From Chara braunii (Eukaryota > Streptophyta > Charophyceae > Charales > Characeae): a stretch of 49,468 nucleotides of DNA. The stretch lies in NCBI GenBank assembly GCA_003427395.1, contig BFEA01000889.1:55013-104480 (forward strand), in the 5' to 3' direction. The position numbers were made by a program, and so were the translations under genes. This document shows, piece after piece, positions 10,049 through 20,270 of the stretch (position 1 is the first letter of the stretch; each line of letters opens with the position of its first letter). Below the pieces are notes generated by a model. The model did no database searches. It saw only the letters and a program-made list of their open reading frames with translations, and was not told the origin of the DNA.

Positions 10049-10865
10049 GTCAGGCATTGTTTTTAAGATAAATGACCTGACTGCTGTGTTTTGTTCTGTT
10101 TTCTGGAGAACCAAGCATTGTTTTTAAGACGAATGGCTTGGTTGCTGTGTTTTTTTAAATTTTGTCAGACATTGTTTCTAAGATGAATGACATGGCTACT
10201 TAATTTGAGGGGTATTGATGGCTTGACTTTTTAGGATCAGACATTGTTTCTAAGACGAATGGTTTGGTCGTTGTTTACTTGGGTGGTGTCTGAACAGTCT
10301 CTGGGTCAGACCCAGGGTACTCTGTTTTTTTGTGTGTTGAACAAAGGGGAGCTGAGTATTGTTTCTAAGACGAATGATTCATCTCTCCCTAGTTGTTTCA
10401 TTCCTAGGGAGGATTCAGGCCAAAGGACTAGACATTGTTTCTAAGACGAGTGGTCCAAGTCTGAGGCCTCAGGATTATAATGAAAACGAAGGAATATGAT
10501 TTTCTATAATTCTGTGTATAAATATATTTATATATATGCTTATATGAGAACAAGGCTAGCCAGACATTGTTTCTAAGACGAATAGTATGACTAAAGCCTT
10601 ATCACAAGATAAGAGAGTATAGCTAAGAGTTATAACTGAAGGTAACTTGGGCAGGCTGAGAGCTCAGCCCTACGCTCACTTGTGAAGATTAAGTTCAGAG
10701 AGGAATATATAACTTGGCTATTTAAACAGTTCAGGGCGACTAAGCATTGTTTCTAAGACGAATGGCTTAGTCATATGCCCAAGGGTGAGAGAAGTAGTTG
10801 TGCAACCTGTTCGTGTATAACTAAGGCAAAGAGTTGGCGTTGTTTCTAAGACGAATGACCAATCC
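10049..10865 (+). repeat. Array of nine stem-loops with a shared 19-nt core
   Basis: The core ATTGTTTCTAAGACGAATG (or 1-3 changes) starts at 10056, 10117, 10171, 10243, 10358, 10434, 10566, 10746 and 10839. Each core is bracketed by inverted repeats that are different in each copy, for example GTCAGG/CCTGAC (10049-10081), AACCAAGC/GCTTGGTT (10109-10143), GATCAGAC/GTTTGGTC with two G-T pairs (10235-10269), GGGGAGCTGAGT/ATTCATCTCTCC with one mismatch (10346-10388) and GACTAAGC/GCTTAGTC (10738-10772). Spacing varies from 54 to 180 bp. The array starts about 210 bp after the TATA-like repeats. The function is unknown; a structured RNA leader or a set of protein-binding hairpins would fit. Confidence 0.85.
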
Positions 10866-11990
10866 CAAAGCCCTATGTAAGCAGGGTATAAAGGGTTAAA
10901 TCATTGAGAGACTATGAACTATTGTTTGCTAAGTTGACTTGGGGCTGGTGAGAGTACTTGCCTTTGTGGTTTGGCATCGCATGTGACTGAGTGAGGCTAC
11001 TACTTGGTCTGAGATTCAGTTTGACAGGTAGTCGCTTTAGAGGCTCGCCACGTGCTACAGCAATAGGAGTTAACTCAATTCCTGCATTTTCAAAGCTAAG
11101 TTTTTTTTTTTTTTTTTTACTTAGATCAATTCTCACTTTTTCTGAGATTTTTTGTTATACTTCGGTTTGTGCAAATCTTGATAAGCTACTTTCTCTACGG
11201 GAAGCGCTGCCGAAATTTCTGCAAATCCAAGGAGTTAGTCAAAATCTTGACTTATCAAAGTTCAACTCGTCTAAAGTATATGACATCCCAGGCCCTACAC
11301 TCTGCAGAGAAGAAATCTGCCCCCGTGCAGAGCCTATTTCCCTTGCCTACCGAGACGCTCAGACCAAAGGCCGGAGTTCTCGCGGAGGCTGCATGACTAT
11401 TCCTTCAGTCGTGCAATGTCGTGAAGGATTAGACCCTCACGACATTTCGAGTCTGACACCTGAATGTCATAAGCGGCACTCGGATCCACGAGGGACCGCT
11501 TGATTGTGGGTACTACATAGTACGTCATCATTGCGAGTGCTTGCGTACGATTGCATTGCTAGTCGATATGAATAGGCCCTGCGTCCGCGCGGTTTTATAT
11601 TAAGTCTCGCGCAGCACGCCTATCCGATTTCGCGTCGGAAAGTTGTGGGAGAGCTACTAAAGGGGCTAGGAGCGTTGTCTCGTTATTTGTGTCGCATTGT
11701 TCGGGTTGTGTCGGTTGTGCAATGTGTGCGTGTGCGTGTGTTTTATTTTTGTGTTCGTAAAGTGGTGTGTGCGTGGTGTGTGGGATGCGTCCTAGTCGAC
11801 CGACGTCGAGCCGCGCTTGGGACTTCAGCCCCCCAAGATGTCAGTTCGCGTGCAGGTCCGACAGGCGTATTACCACGCGTACCCCCTATGCTACAGCGAA
11901 CGAGAAACACCCTCGGCTGATCCACCTCTGCGATTGCAACTGAATAGCTTTCGTTCTGTGGACTTGTAGCTCGACGGGGATACGCCCACC
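10660..11990 (+). repeat. Segment repeated in direct orientation at 22548-24847
   Basis: The two copies share stem-loops 8 and 9, the motif TACGGGAAGCGCTGCCGAAA (near 11197), a GT-rich stretch (about 11695-11775) and the run up to GGGGATACGCCCACC (11990). The far copy is about 1 kb longer because of extra tandem units and unrelated sequence between points corresponding to about 11283. An 18-base T run is at 11101-11118 here and is absent in the other copy. Confidence 0.8.
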
Positions 11991-12212
11991 GAAGGGAGGT
12001 GACAGCTCCCGTAAGGTAGAGGTTAGTTGTGCCTCGCGTAGGCCCTATCCTGTCGTAGGGGCTCGCGAGAGGTATGGCTGGCACACTCGGCCGGAGCGGC
12101 GTAAGGAAGCTCCATTGGTGTGTTCGTGACGGGGTTGGTCCAACTCCTACGTGACGCGGCCGAGACGGTCCCTCGCTGCCACGAGCTGTGCTGGACCGAT
12201 GCGCCCGACAGG

Positions 12213-12230
12213 TGGCGCCGTTACCGGGGA
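12213..12230 (+). other. Primer-binding site, tRNA-Asp type
   Basis: TGGCGCCGTTACCGGGGA matches the complement of the 3' end of plant tRNA-Asp(GTC) (TGGCGCCGTTGCCGGGGA) at 17 of 18 positions. It lies two bases after the CCCGACA that I take as the LTR end. This is the usual place for the site where the tRNA primes minus-strand DNA synthesis. Plant Tat/Athila-type Gypsy elements commonly use this tRNA. Confidence 0.75.
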
Positions 12231-13447
12231 TAACGGTTGCCTACCGTTGTCCCTGGTGGAACGACATCCAGGTAGTAGAATGTGAGAAATAGGCAAATTA
12301 TGAAGTTTCCCTTGATTTTCATGGTTAATCGATTGTTGGTATTGGATAAAGACCAAGTGAGGTGTGATTGTGCGAGTGGGTTCTATTCGGTGCAGTAAGG
12401 GTGGCGCGAAAAGGATAAGCTTTGACTATGCGCCCACGTACGTTGATTACGTGCACACATTTGACTGGTATGACGGTAGTTGGTGTTGATACCTCTTCTA
12501 GCCCCGATAGTTGATGGGTTTGGGCGATGATTGGTATGTTTGATACGACTAAGGTAGGATGAGGCGGTATCAACAAAGCTAAGTGTGCTGGTTGCGGGAG
12601 TTGGCCGTGTAAGGTGCGCATAATGGCTAAGGGAAGTTACCCGAGAAGTCAAGGGTGCAATATAGCACTTTGGCTTTAGGGCGAGGCATAAAATGAGTAA
12701 AGGAAGCCTACTATGTTAGAAGTCGTCAAGGGACTTCGAAGAGAGTTAGGCAGAGGATATTGAAAGCTCGTATGAGTGTGAATTGGGATCTTGGAATTTG
12801 GGTTCTAAGTAGTTGCTCGAGTTATATGGCCATAGAAGTTTGAGGTTTGCTCCGCATGATATGTTTGAAATTAGGCGTATAAGGCAGTAAAGACATGCAG
12901 TAAGCACCGTGGTAAGGCTGCAATAGAAAGGACTACGAGAAGTAGTAGACTTGTATGGCGCCTGATAGTGGAGGGTATACCACGTTATTTATGGTAGGCC
13001 ATTGCTTTGAGCCTCTTCTAGGGTTGGACCATCCGCTGGAATCTATGAGTTGGAACTAAGGACCTGAGACTAATCGTCTGAGGGCATTTCTATTTGAGTT
13101 ATATGTTGAACTTAGTCCTGTATGCCCGATACTGTCTGAGTAAGCTTGCCTAGCGCTTGATCGTGTGAGGCTATGTACTTGGCAATTATAGTCCTTTGAT
13201 AATTCTCCTTGTCATAAATATTTATATAGGTTGACATCTGAGGTATGCATTTGAATTATCAGTCTGCCAGGGTTTATGTAAGCATCTCGAGTCCAATTAT
13301 TAACCTATGGGCGTTTATATGTGTTTGGACTGCTCCTCAAATAAGGGTAGAAATGCTAGAACGCGTTATTAGCATGGTAACTGAAAGCGTATGCTGGACG
13401 TTCTTCCGTGATGGGCAGAACCCAGACCAGAGCGAAGGCAAATCAAG
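12231..13447. other. Leader between PBS and first ORF
   Basis: No supported gene. Overlapping minus-strand frames at 12147-12652 look like shadows. A short frame at 13245-13478 (77 codons) ends just inside the next ORF and has no recognised family. The region is AT/GC-balanced and has no strong repeat. Confidence 0.5.
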
Positions 13448-14005
13448 ATGCCTTATGCTAAGGAAAATCCCAGTGTGACCTTGCCTGTCAAGAAGGGAGA
13501 TGGGCTTGAGATTTCCTTGCCAAGGCATGTCAAGGAGGGAGAGTATATATCTTCCTGGTGGGGTGCATTGATAGGCAAATATATTTTCGTCTGGATCGAG
13601 TCCGGTCTCGATGATGATCAGGAATGCGCGGTTGTGAGGGTGACTTTGTACGCCTCTTCCTCATTCTGGGTCGGGCATGGGGTTGAGTTGGCACTTGGGC
13701 ACGGGAGCCTGCTCGCAAGGCCTTTGAGAGTGGCCGAGGCAGCCGCAGTGAAGTGGGCGAAGGAAGTGTCTTGCGATGGGGAAGAGCAAGTGCTGACCCG
13801 TATAGAGGTCAAGCGTGTTGAGGAGTTTGTGCTTCCGTCAGCACCACTACGGGTCATCCTGCCTGAGTTTCTCATTGAGAAGTATTTTGGTGGACAGGCG
13901 AGGATAGCGGCAGCAGTTGGCGCCGCTTTGAAAACACGGGAATGGGTGTTATACATGCGAGCTGGTATATGGATTCTATATGGATCTAAGGTTTTCTCCT
14001 CCTAG
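13448..14005 (+). CDS. 185-codon ORF upstream of the gag-like frame
   Basis: This is an intact ATG-initiated frame of 185 codons in the interior of the composite element, on the same strand as the PBS and the gag-like frame. The product has mixed composition with a WWGALIGKYIFVWIE segment near residues 37-51 and a basic/acidic alternation (TRIEVKRVEEF) in the middle. I do not recognise a family. Its position between the primer-binding site and a gag-like frame makes it a candidate pre-gag ORF of the same retroelement. No ribosome-context signal was judged. It may be real but diverged, or one surviving piece of a broken polyprotein. Confidence 0.4.
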   Translation: MPYAKENPSVTLPVKKGDGLEISLPRHVKEGEYISSWWGALIGKYIFVWIESGLDDDQECAVVRVTLYASSSFWVGHGVELALGHGSLLARPLRVAEAAAVKWAKEVSCDGEEQVLTRIEVKRVEEFVLPSAPLRVILPEFLIEKYFGGQARIAAAVGAALKTREWVLYMRAGIWILYGSKVFSS

Positions 14006-14355
14006 TCAGTGGCTCAGGAGCATAGCTAATGTGGTCGACGCATATGCTAGTTTCCAAAACCCAGGTTAGGGAGTAGGAGACTGGGATGAGATTCGGGTAG
14101 CAGTAGTTAGGTAGCGAATATCTTCTCTCCTACTAAATGCGCTTCCTTTGGCTTGGCTGTGGTTGTCTCTCTATCCATTACCCTAGTTATAAAGGTAAGC
14201 GCCAGGATAACTAGGGGTTGGGGCCTGATTGCGTGAGTGAAAGGGTAGATAGTGTGATTTAAGTGTTAGTAGTTTGCCCTTGTCTGCCTGAGCTTACTTC
14301 AGTCTCTGTTTGATGATCTATTGCTCGCTTTGCGTATCAGACGGCCATCAGCATC

Positions 14356-15308
14356 ATGGCGGAAAATGGCGGCTTCGCCAAGATCCTGCGTTGGAGGAAT
14401 TCGTGCCAGATGAAGGTGTTGTTGTGTGAGGCATTGCGAGAGTCAATGCCGCCAGACCTCCGTGCTTTGTTGTTCTGTCTGGCTTTCTACATGACTATTA
14501 AGGCTTCAACCTTATGAAAAAGTGGGGCGAGAGGGCGATGAGGTGCATGTTCCCGCTGTTCGTTTGTGAAAGACTAAGTGAGGAGTCATATACCCTCAAG
14601 TAGGAGTCGAAAACGTGGGATGAATTGGTGCGTTCCTTAAGGCTAAGATTCCCAGAAGACGGAGTAGAAGGCCCACGTGGGGAATGCTCTATGCCACCAG
14701 TTGCGGGCGCACCATCGCAGGTGGAGTTAAGTGGGTTACAAAGGCAAGTAGGGGTATTGGAGGAGAGGTTAGCGCAACTATAAGAGGCGAGGAAGGGTAA
14801 GAGGAAGGTTTCAAAAGACTCCCAAAGTAAGCCGACTGGCCAGGGTGAAGGAGGAATAGAGAAGGGTGACCAGGAATCGCCCCCCTCGATAGGAACCCCA
14901 AAGAGGCAAGCCAGTGTTCAGCCGAGGGACAAACGCAAGAGAGAGGAGGAGGTAAAGGAGGAGCATGGACCTCTCAAGCTGACAAAGGCGCAGCGGAGGG
15001 CGGGGAACCTCGCTCAGGGCGGTCAAGGTACCGAAAAGGGACAGAGTTCGCAGCAAGTAGCGGCTATCCCGCAAGAGGGGGAAGGCAAGGCAAGACCAAG
15101 GGGGCCCCCTCTGATCGAGCAAGCATTACATGAGCAGTGGGCGCCGGGTAGCCGAATGAACTTGTGGCCGGCACACAGTCCTTATATGCCCTGGGCGAAA
15201 AGCAATTATATGGGCCCTTGGATGGACATAATGCCTCGTGGGCCCCCGCCAGTCCAAATCCAACCCGTTGGACCGCCTTCCCAAGTTACCTTCAGTTATA
15301 ACTCTTAG
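14356..15308 (+). pseudogene. Gag-like frame with coiled coil, broken
   Basis: A first frame runs from ATG 14356 (MAENGGFAKILRWRNS...) to TGA 14515-14517. A second frame begins at ATG 14514 in an ATGA overlap and continues to TAG 15306 with internal stops at 14601 (TAG) and 14781 (TAA). Recognisable features are a KTWDELVRSLRLRFPED segment like the C-terminal part of retrotransposon capsid domains, a heptad-like leucine coil (LQRQVGVLEERLAQL), and a long charged, Gln/Gly/Pro-rich tail ending in WAPGSRMNLWPAHSPYMPW. No zinc knuckle or pol follows: the last 29 bp lie in the inverted arm. I infer a Ty3/Gypsy-type gag whose downstream part was lost when the arms were joined. Confidence 0.55.
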
Positions 15309-15338
15309 TTATACTCTCTTCTCTTGTGATAAGGCTAT

Positions 15339-15876
15339 GGTCAGACCATTCGTCTTAGAAACAATGTTTGGCTAGTCTTGTTCTCATATAAGCATATATA
15401 TATATATATACACAGAATTATAGAAAATCCTATTCCTTCGTTCTCATTATAATCCTGAGGCCTCAGACTAAGACCATTCGTCTTAGAAACAATGTCTAGT
15501 CCTTTGGCCTGAATCCTCCCTCAGAATGAAACGACCAAGGAGAGATGAGTCATTCGTCTTAGAAACAATACTCAACTCCCCTTTGTTCAGCACAAAAAAA
15601 ATAGAGTACCCTGGGTCTGACCCTGAGACTGTTCAGAAACCATCGAAGTAAACAGCGACCAGACCATTCGTCTGAGAAACAATGTCTGGTCATAAAAAGT
15701 CAAGCCATCAATACCCCTCAAATTAAGTAGCCAAGCCTTTCATTTTTGAAACAATGTCTGGCGAAATTAAAGAAACACAGCAACCAAGCCATTCGTCTTA
15801 GAAACAATGCTTGGTTCTCCAGAAAACATAACAAAATACATCAGTCAGGCCATTCATCTTAGAAACAATGCCTGAC
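15339..15876 (-). repeat. Mirror array of seven stem-loops
   Basis: Cores (as reverse complement) lie at 15347, 15475, 15551, 15665, 15737, 15790 and 15851. Stems pair well: GACCAGAC/GTCTGGTC at 15665, AACCAAGC/GCTTGGTT at 15790 and GTCAGGC/GCCTGAC at 15851, each as read on the minus strand. The core at 15737 has lost its consensus on one side. Together with the left arm this gives two diverged versions of each of seven stem-loops. Confidence 0.82.
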
Positions 15877-17800
15877 CCTACAAGACCCGTTCAATTGCAA
15901 GCAAAACTGCCCTTCTCCCAGCCTTCCCCCAAGATGCAATCCCTTGTGACAATCTACTTTCAGGCAATCAAAAATTTTGAAACTGCCATTATACATACAT
16001 TCCTTTGGTTAGTTTGATTTTTGTCCTAAAAGTCAATCCAAAAGTCAAAGTAACTGTTGCATACAGCCCAATCAACCAATACATAGGGGGTGTATAAATA
16101 GGGGTTGTACTGGGTTTATAGGGGAAGCCAATGATTACCTCTGAGTTCCCTGCCTCCACAACCCCTCCTGAGTTCCGACAGAGCTCCCTCAATCGCTGGG
16201 GCGAACCTCCCACAGAGGCCTTGACGCAGATTACGGGTTGCAATCTCGCCTGCCGCCTTTCTCTCAGAACCACAGACTAGAATTAGGGTAAGAAGGGTAG
16301 AAAGAGATAAGTTTGAGACTCTCAGATCCAAGGGAGGTGCACTCAAACTCGCGCGAGAGGGCCTTGATACCTTCTTTCGCCTGAGGGCTTCGCACTGATG
16401 GCCGAAAGCACAACGAGGATGATCGATTCTCAGTCAAATGCAGTAATAAAAGGCTGAATTACGACTCATATGTCAAAGGCTCTCCTCACACGACCCTCCA
16501 GGTTACAATGCTATCCTCCCTTTGTGGCCTGGCTACTCCCCTATGCCGTGACGTCTTCGTTAGCTTGTAGCGGCCGGCTATCACAACCAAACTCTCTACT
16601 GCCGGACCCAGTAGCCGTACCGGGATGAAGGAGCCACTGCGCTGGTTCATAGTAGTTAGCAATAGCAACAACATCACTCATAGAATCAAGAAAGAGCTCT
16701 CAATCTGTCAGTCCTTGCTCTCCCTTTGGCTAGCCAAGCCATCCAACATCCCTCTTGCGAAGCTGGTCACGAAGAAAAGTCCCTACGTTACTACTCAGTA
16801 GGCCGAGGTCTCGTTTATTGACAGAATTGGCTAGACAAAAATCGCTCCACCAGCCCGCCGTCATCCATACCGTGACTAACTATCCATACCGTAACTAACA
16901 GCGTGAGTGGTGCCCTGCAATGGTAGCCAAAGGTAGCTACAGCTTGGTCAGCCTTAGCCAAGCCGTCCACTGTCATCTTCCCGACGACTCTCTCATTCGC
17001 AGTAATGCCCCTTCAACAAGTCTTCAAGTCACAACACTACACCCCCCCCCTCTCTTTCTACGTGCTAACGACCGCCTGGCTATCCCTATCGAAGAAGCTG
17101 TGCCTACACAATTCTTAAATGCTGCAATGCGTAGCGGCCTAACACAATTCATACTACGAACAACAACATTGCCCCGCTTGAAATGACGACTGTATCGAAT
17201 CCAGCCATGGTTCAAGCAATTCGTGCCTTAGTATCACCGCATGCCCCCACCAACGCTCCTTTCATCCTCGTTCTGCTCCACTACCACAGTCTAATGTGAG
17301 TTGAGAAGGAATCTCCCTCTACATGGCCAAATACATTACCCACTGGCCACAACTACCACAATCCAGCGGGGCAATACTACGATAACGTGCAACGGCTAGC
17401 TAATGTTTAACGAAAAGCGACCAGTTACCGCGCGGATGGGGATCGTGAGAACGCGGGGCGACGACAGTCACGACCACCAAAAGCGAAAGGTGAGACAGAG
17501 TCTTCCACTAAACACGAAGCTATACATGACTCTCTTGTCGCGCCTATAGGAGAATAGACAAAAACTATCAATCGGCCAACAGGTAAGTCTCCAACCTCAC
17601 TCCCCACCTGCCGTAATCCTCGTAACAGTGACGAGCAAACCGACTGGATCCGTTACTCAGAACACGGGTAGATACATTAGTTTTTCGTCCCTGTTTTCTC
17701 TTTCTCCTCCTCTCTACCAATCTCCCTCTAGTAGCTTTCTTACACGTCTTACTTTACCATCTAACTTGCGACCATAAGAACCTCCACCCCACCATTCTAG

Positions 17801-18580
17801 TTCACTCGATTCCACTGAGAATCGAGTGAATCAGACAGTCTTCGCTTCGCCATAGGTGTCTGTTCGACATCTCCTCGTAGCCCCCTTCTTCTACTAATCA
17901 TCTCTTCTACTAACTTATACCCTTATCCGATGACAGATTCGGATTCGCCGTGCCAAAAAATCCCTGTCGAGCCCTTTCTCCTGCCCGTATTCATTAACTA
18001 ACGACCGAAGTCAAACGTTTTTCCACCATCCCGATTCTTGGGCGCATCTGGCGCAAATCCGCGCCAGGTTCATTCATCCATTTTTTCCTCCTTCCTCAAC
18101 ACCCTCCGCGCACAACCTTTTCTATCTAAATCTAATTCTAACTGGCTTATCTCAAAACTAACTACGCCATTAGAATCGCCTTGTCCAGAAAACTCAGTAC
18201 AGTATCTTGAATTACAAAGATCGGTCATGAAATGACCGAGGTATGTCGATGTTCTCTCTCCCTTCTTCACTTCCCGCCATAGCTCCGCGCGGCCCTCTTT
18301 TCACAAACCTTCCATTCTACTAACTCATTACTAAAACTAACCTTACCATTAGATTAGCCCTGGCCAAAAATCCTTGTGTACAATCTCCTCCTGCCCGTTT
18401 TCGTCTACTAACGGGCAAAAACAATCATTTTCTATGTTTTGTCCTTCCCACCATAGCTCGGCGCAATAAGTTCCTTCTCTAACTCTTTTTCTACTAATTC
18501 TTCTTCTTATGCGACTACAGATTCGGGTTCGTCCACCCTGAAACCCCTGATTCGGAGCTTTCCCCGCCCGATTCTATCGG
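17801..18580. repeat. Mirror of the modular hairpin array
   Basis: This is the right-arm counterpart of 7302-8082. The 12-bp hairpin TTCACTCGATTC/GAATCGAGTGAA is perfect here too (17801-17830), and the CGGTCA/TGACCG hairpin is kept near 18222-18240. The hairpin at about 18048-18067 pairs as CTGGCGC/GCGCCAG. Confidence 0.65.
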
Positions 18581-18599
18581 AAATCTTGCACGCCGCCCT

Positions 18600-19082
18600 T
18601 TGCCTGTTGTGCCCCGCTCGTCTCTTCCGCCAGCTTCCTTTCTCTTGGCATACATGCACTCGGCGCGCTTTTGCGCCCGGGTTCATTCTCTCCTCGCAGC
18701 AACGCCCTGCAGGTCCTACTGCCTGCTCCTTCGCCGACCCAGCACCCCTCTCGCTGCTACCAGTCTCCTCCGCTCATCTTCTCCCTCAGCGCGCCTCTCT
18801 TCTCCCCTTTCTCATGCACCTGGCGCCCCGTCGTCCCCCGCTCCGTTCGTGCCCCCTGCACTCTGTCGTAGCGCTCGGTCTCACAACCGGGCGGCAGAAC
18901 CACCCTTTTGTCTGGCAGCGCCCATACAGCCGCGGCCTGCCTTCTTGTCCGTCAGCCCCGACCCACTACACTCGATAACACAGTGCACCGGCCCAACTCC
19001 TATTACCCCGCCCGCTGCCGCGCAGCGTTGCCCGGCCTACCGAACCGTCGCCTCCTCCCTTCTCTTGAACTGCACTAAGTAA
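18600..19082 (+). CDS. Pro/Ser/Ala-rich 160-codon frame (right copy)
   Basis: Counterpart of 6877-7293. It is open for 160 codons with the same low-complexity composition (RSSSPSARLSSPL) and no recognised domain. It starts two codons before the left copy's start and runs further at the C-terminus. An overlapping frame at 18586-18978 on the same strand is equally open, which weakens the case for either being coding. Confidence 0.2.
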   Translation: MPVVPRSSLPPASFLLAYMHSARFCARVHSLLAATPCRSYCLLLRRPSTPLAATSLLRSSSPSARLSSPLSHAPGAPSSPAPFVPPALCRSARSHNRAAEPPFCLAAPIQPRPAFLSVSPDPLHSITQCTGPTPITPPAAAQRCPAYRTVASSLLLNCTK

Positions 19083-19185
19083 GGTCGTCAGTGCTTATAG
19101 GGGAGGGGCTGCAAGGAAGGCACAGTAACTGGCCCATCAAGAGACCTGGCTCCGGGTGCTACCGGCTGGCCCCTAGCCGGTGCTG

Positions 19186-19464
19186 CTAGCTCGCTGTCGC
19201 CGCTACCACATACTGCTGTGGGGGTAACCTCCTCATGTTCCCTCGGTAGGGGCTCAGGCACGGGCGTGGCTGCCACGGGGCTACTTCGACGTGGTCACGA
19301 AAAACAGTCCGTAATAGCGCTTCCGACCACGCCTTGAACACAACACACCCCCATGCAACCGCCCCAGGCTCGAGGCGTGGGTTGTACACGTTCAGCATTA
19401 CCGACCCCTTTACCTCAGGTGTCATAACGACTCCACCCTCGACCTCGTGGAGGTTGTTCGACAA
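19186..19464 (-). CDS. 92-codon frame conserved in both arms (right copy)
   Basis: Counterpart of 6438-6716, with the same start, stop and length (MSNNLHEVEGGVV...). It has no recognised domain. It lies on the strand that matches the presumed LTR orientation in this arm. Confidence 0.25.
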   Translation of the reverse strand: MSNNLHEVEGGVVMTPEVKGSVMLNVYNPRLEPGAVAWGCVVFKAWSEALLRTVFRDHVEVAPWQPRPCLSPYRGNMRRLPPQQYVVAATAS

Positions 19465-20244
19465 CGGTGTGGTGGAGGACTTTCGCCGACATCCTGAACA
19501 CGCGGGCCCGTCCGACGAGGCGCGCTCTCAAGTTCCTTGACTGCCGTGGCGGACGCCAAAACCCGGCGTCACGTCCAAGTCGAAGAACGCCGGTCCATAA
19601 AACGAGTACTACGATAAAATGATGAAACATTTGGAACTTTTAACTGTGCGACGACGGTGCTGATAAAAAAAAGGGAAAATGTTAGCACCTTTCTAACGCC
19701 ACTGACGACAAAACTAGGGGAAGTGGGGAGGTAGCCCCGCCGGACCCTCAACCCCTCTACCCCTTCGCGCCACTTTGATATTCCCACGTTGTCGCCACTC
19801 GTCTTTGATCCTTGAATCTCCCTAATGAAAATCCGGCTCCGTAACAAATAGCGTTAGGCCCAAATCTGGGTTTAGCGTCGGCGGACGCCCAAATAAACTG
19901 ACCCGGCGCGACGCACCAAGCTACCGAAACGCCTTCAGAAGTCACATTGTTGTCGACGCCGTCCTCCGCAGGTCCGCACAGGTTACAGGCAAGCACATTA
20001 ATCAACGGGACATAATCCTTTTAATCCTTATACAATCAGAACAAAAATCCAGCCGGCGATCACGCCCCCGACTCTTCAGTCATCAATAAACAAAAGATCA
20101 CGCGCGCCTCGAAAGTCTGCGCGCCCACACACTCTCTATTATAGTCGACCACCCTGCCGTCGTAAACCACAGATGCAGCCGCACCTCGCGCGGAATACTT
20201 AAATCTTAAACCAACCCTACTCCCTGTCATCTGCAAAAACCAGG

Positions 20245-20270
20245 GCGGATACCCTTGTAAGGGTATTCGC
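20245..20270. repeat. Near-terminal 26-bp palindrome, right arm
   Basis: Identical in reverse complement to 5735-5760 and seven bases inside the CCGACA end at 20277. Confidence 0.75.

Larger units (their letters stand above)
5728..12210 (+). repeat. Probable very long LTR (about 6.5 kb)
   Basis: The segment begins TGTCGG and ends CCCGACA, the TG...CA termini expected of an LTR with a 6-bp terminal inverted repeat. Two bases after its end lies an 18-nt match to the complement of plant tRNA-Asp (12213-12230). Inside it, tandem TATA-like boxes (9794-9840) would divide a U3 of about 4.1 kb from an R-U5 of about 2.4 kb that contains the conserved-core stem-loop array. It has inserted at the end of the Helitron Rep remnant. 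No second full-length direct copy is in the window: 15280-20277 is inverted and covers only 5728-10652, and 22548-24847 covers only 10660-11990. The length would be extreme for an LTR, so an alternative border cannot be excluded. Confidence 0.55.

Noticed and set aside
10049-10865. CRISPR array (repeats with variable spacers)
   Set aside because: The constant part is 19 nt, spacing varies from 54 to 180 bp, the host is eukaryotic, and the variable parts are inverted repeats that pair around the constant part.
10049-10865. Hammerhead or other known self-cleaving ribozyme
   Set aside because: The core lacks the CUGAUGA and GAAA boxes, and no other ribozyme consensus known to me fits.
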